DNA from: Fidelibacterota bacterium
GTDB lineage: Bacteria; Pseudomonadota; Alphaproteobacteria; Rhodospirillales; Rhodospirillaceae
Direction: 5' to 3'
Length of the DNA stretch: 7,131 nucleotides
Assembly (NCBI GenBank): GCA_947473445.1
Contig: CANJEU010000107.1
Location: forward strand, 1-7,131
How positions within the stretch are numbered: position 1 is the first letter of the stretch; every line of letters begins with the position of its first letter. The notes under the pieces are model-generated. The model was not told where the DNA came from. It made no database searches and saw nothing but the letters and a program-made list of their open reading frames with translations. Positions 6,301 to 7,131 of this stretch are shown here, one piece after another. The position numbers and the translations under genes were made by a program.

Positions 6301-7131
6301 ATCGCCCGCATTCTCTGCGCGCTGCGCCTGGATGATCGCCATTTCCTCATCGTTCATTTCCGCGAGCGTCTTTTCGCCGGCGATTGCATCGGCGAGATCG
6401 GCGTCGTCCTCCACCGGCGCGCGGCTGAACAGCATGGCGGCCTTAATCGCCTCGGTCAGCGCATAGGTCTTGGTCTCGCCGTAGTTCCCAAACAGCGGCG
6501 CTTTTGCCGATTGCGCCGGCTGCGGTGCCGGGGGGGCGAGGGCAGGCGCGGTGGGTGTCGCCGCTCTGTCTGATGTTGCGTGTGGTTCCTGAATCGCGGG
6601 AGCAGGGCCGGCTGCGATCTGCCGTTCCGCCGTGTAGTGGCTGGGGCGTGCCCACATGAAACTCAAGGGCGGCGTCTGACCTTTCAGCACAGGCATCAGC
6701 ACGCGCCAGGTCAGTGCATCCTCGTTCGGGAACGTGACGCCCGCCGGCACATGTCCCACAATATCCGCGCTCACCTCGGAAATCGGCTGTTTGATCAGCG
6801 CGCCTTCGACCGGAATGACGTTCAGGTCCTGGAACGACTGCGCGGAAATCGAGGCGAGCGTCGCGGCTGCTTTCGCCTTGTCTTCCGCGCCCGTCATGAA
6901 AATTGCGACGGACGGCGTCTTGAACGGCGCATGGCCGGGCAGCGCCGCATCGGCCGCCAGCGGGCCGGAACGGCGCACCGGGATTTTCTTTTCCACGGGC
7001 CAGAACATGAGCTGGTTGCGCGCGACCTGAGCGGCGGCCTCCTGGCCGCGCTTATTCGAGGCGTGCCAGTGATGGAGGTAGGACGTCGTGCCCTTCAGGT
7101 CGAACACCGGGGCGCCGCTGCGGCTCGCACG
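3361..7131 (-). CDS. Giant multidomain protein: degenerate GT2-like, TPR-like, FkbM methyltransferase, ParB-like + nucleotidyltransferase-like, second FkbM methyltransferase (5' end probably outside window)
   Basis: The frame is open from the right edge to the TAA at 3361-3363. A GTG at 7105-7107 could start it (numbering below uses this codon as residue 1, total 1248), but the frame continues upstream with no good ribosome binding site, so the gene is probably cut by the window edge. About 64-140: GT2-like remnant (ATLASISAQSFQDL...) without a DxD motif. 165-205: Pro/Ala-rich linker. 208-345: helical, TPR-like. 350-556: FkbM domain with VFVEVGGFDG (373-382), Glu403 and DLLSVDVEGHDL (494-505). 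600-730: ParB/sulfiredoxin-like motif VVIDGAHRVAAC (685-696). 900-1012: nucleotidyltransferase-like IEGS (917-920), RDLD (932-935) and MKTKR...KDFDD (992-1005). 1034-1248: second FkbM domain with VIIDGGANAGG (1050-1060), FEP (1077-1079) and LKLDLQGGELAAL (1164-1176). Residues 740-880 are unassigned. No signal peptide or membrane segment is visible. It is the first gene in view of an operon with the class I methyltransferase. A glycan-tailoring role is inferred only. Confidence 0.85.
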   Translation of the reverse strand, partial: RASRSGAPVFDLKGTTSYLHHWHASNKRGQEAAAQVARNQLMFWPVEKKIPVRRSGPLAADAALPGHAPFKTPSVAIFMTGAEDKAKAAATLASISAQSFQDLNVIPVEGALIKQPISEVSADIVGHVPAGVTFPNEDALTWRVLMPVLKGQTPPLSFMWARPSHYTAERQIAAGPAPAIQEPHATSDRAATPTAPALAPPAPQPAQSAKAPLFGNYGETKTYALTEAIKAAMLFSRAPVEDDADLADAIAGEKTLAEMNDEEMAIIQAQRAENAGDPYFDYWLALAHMERGEHKAAYDLFLKALQAGLTHWRMAWAFAQAAAKTGDVARVDHICAQIVHSMPKFWFARELPKHARGHYSQSDQESVIEAFFRQSPPRNRVFVEVGGFDGVHYSNVRRLQESSGWTGLSVEPVAKNYKKLAKSYQGRPVTCVRAAVGVEEGEAELHVSTYPHLPDWGSDVATFVPERKTEWVTKFGAEWATERVSVKPLTKILTENGITSFDLLSVDVEGHDLAVLQSLDFATFRPQLIVVEYGKDRAPILSFLFGNGYALHHDNGVDLFMKDALRKKAPVPTEVSRDEATARLNPHLLTLVSLPEKIPATTVPAAHLLDARRFDIALKYLYAEARHLKIESNFARRAYLAHIGVFNGFNEGDKTGKSGPDAFVSAFDRVIDEIEGAGFNSAVSCVPIDRSGVVIDGAHRVAACLAAGEPVTCLRLPMDAKAYDYRFFRDRQTFVKGGLETRYSDAAALAYGRLKTNTHIVSLFPAAVGRDDDVRSVIERYARIVYAKECRIDRRAAPLLMRQVYELEPWLGDWSNDFKGAQNKGARCFATDGSLRALLIETDSPEALRACKSEIRALYPSGQDAVHINDTHAETVTLAKIYFNDNSLAFLNAARPQAYRPFNEQFALYRKVLKAGGYDTEKFCIEGSAIMGAYGIRSSRDLDYISLDNQAPDFGTKLIGNHASELKHHVLGRDEIIFDPANHFYFFGLKIATLDVLRGMKTKRAEKPKDFDDIALIDKWRGVAQPLPKAAGGQPTGYMAKRDRYEDIKRLLKGKADVIIDGGANAGGMTALFRKQYPSAVIHAFEPIPELGEKLKTHYGRDPRVIVHIKALGEQRESRTFQITDNLVSSSLFEPGARLAKYHGGKVAVKRAVEVQVVALREAVFTPHIDILKLDLQGGELAALRGCGDALLRSTKIIELEAMFAEVYDGQPLFADVDAFLRGAGFRLYNLYDLYTHEDGQLLQGDAVYLNTQFFK

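Noticed and set aside
1..7131. CRISPR array, tRNA or rRNA genes, insertion sequence
   Set aside because: No regularly spaced direct repeats, no cloverleaf-like or rRNA segments, and no transposase motifs were seen on either strand.

Overview
The window looks like a GC-rich alphaproteobacterial chromosome segment. The left third carries the C-terminal part of MurA, a UPF0262 protein (a family I know essentially from Alphaproteobacteria), a low-molecular-weight phosphatase-fold protein and a Maf nucleotide pyrophosphatase. These occur close together in many alphaproteobacterial genomes. I cannot name the genus from the sequence.

Layout. 1-848 (+): murA, cut by the left edge. 849-965: a gap with a C-rich/G-rich palindrome. 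966-1460 and 1466-1900 (+): the UPF0262 protein and the phosphatase-fold protein, 5 bases apart and probably co-translated. 1901-1928: a likely intrinsic terminator directly after the phosphatase stop. 1939-2063: a composite repeat of two inverted 29-base hairpin arms around a third weaker hairpin. 2158-2733 (+): maf, whose only sensible start is an AUC codon behind a good Shine-Dalgarno. infA, which often sits between the phosphatase gene and maf in relatives, is absent from this gap. maf meets a leftward gene head-on only 4 bases after its stop.

The right part (2738-7131, - strand) is an accessory two-gene operon. Upstream lies a very large ORF, at least 1248 residues and still open at the right edge. 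It joins a degenerate GT2-like segment, a Pro/Ala-rich linker, a helical TPR-like region, an FkbM methyltransferase domain, a ParB/sulfiredoxin-like 'DGAHR' module with a nucleotidyltransferase-like 'GS...RDLD' module, and a second, different FkbM domain. After 17 bases comes a small class I SAM-dependent methyltransferase. The operon therefore encodes three methyltransferase domains plus a putative nucleotidyl-transfer module. The best guess is tailoring of a surface glycan or another secreted saccharide, but no substrate can be read from the sequence.

The left block is housekeeping: peptidoglycan precursor synthesis and nucleotide-pool or division control. The right block is the unusual part, above all the multidomain protein.
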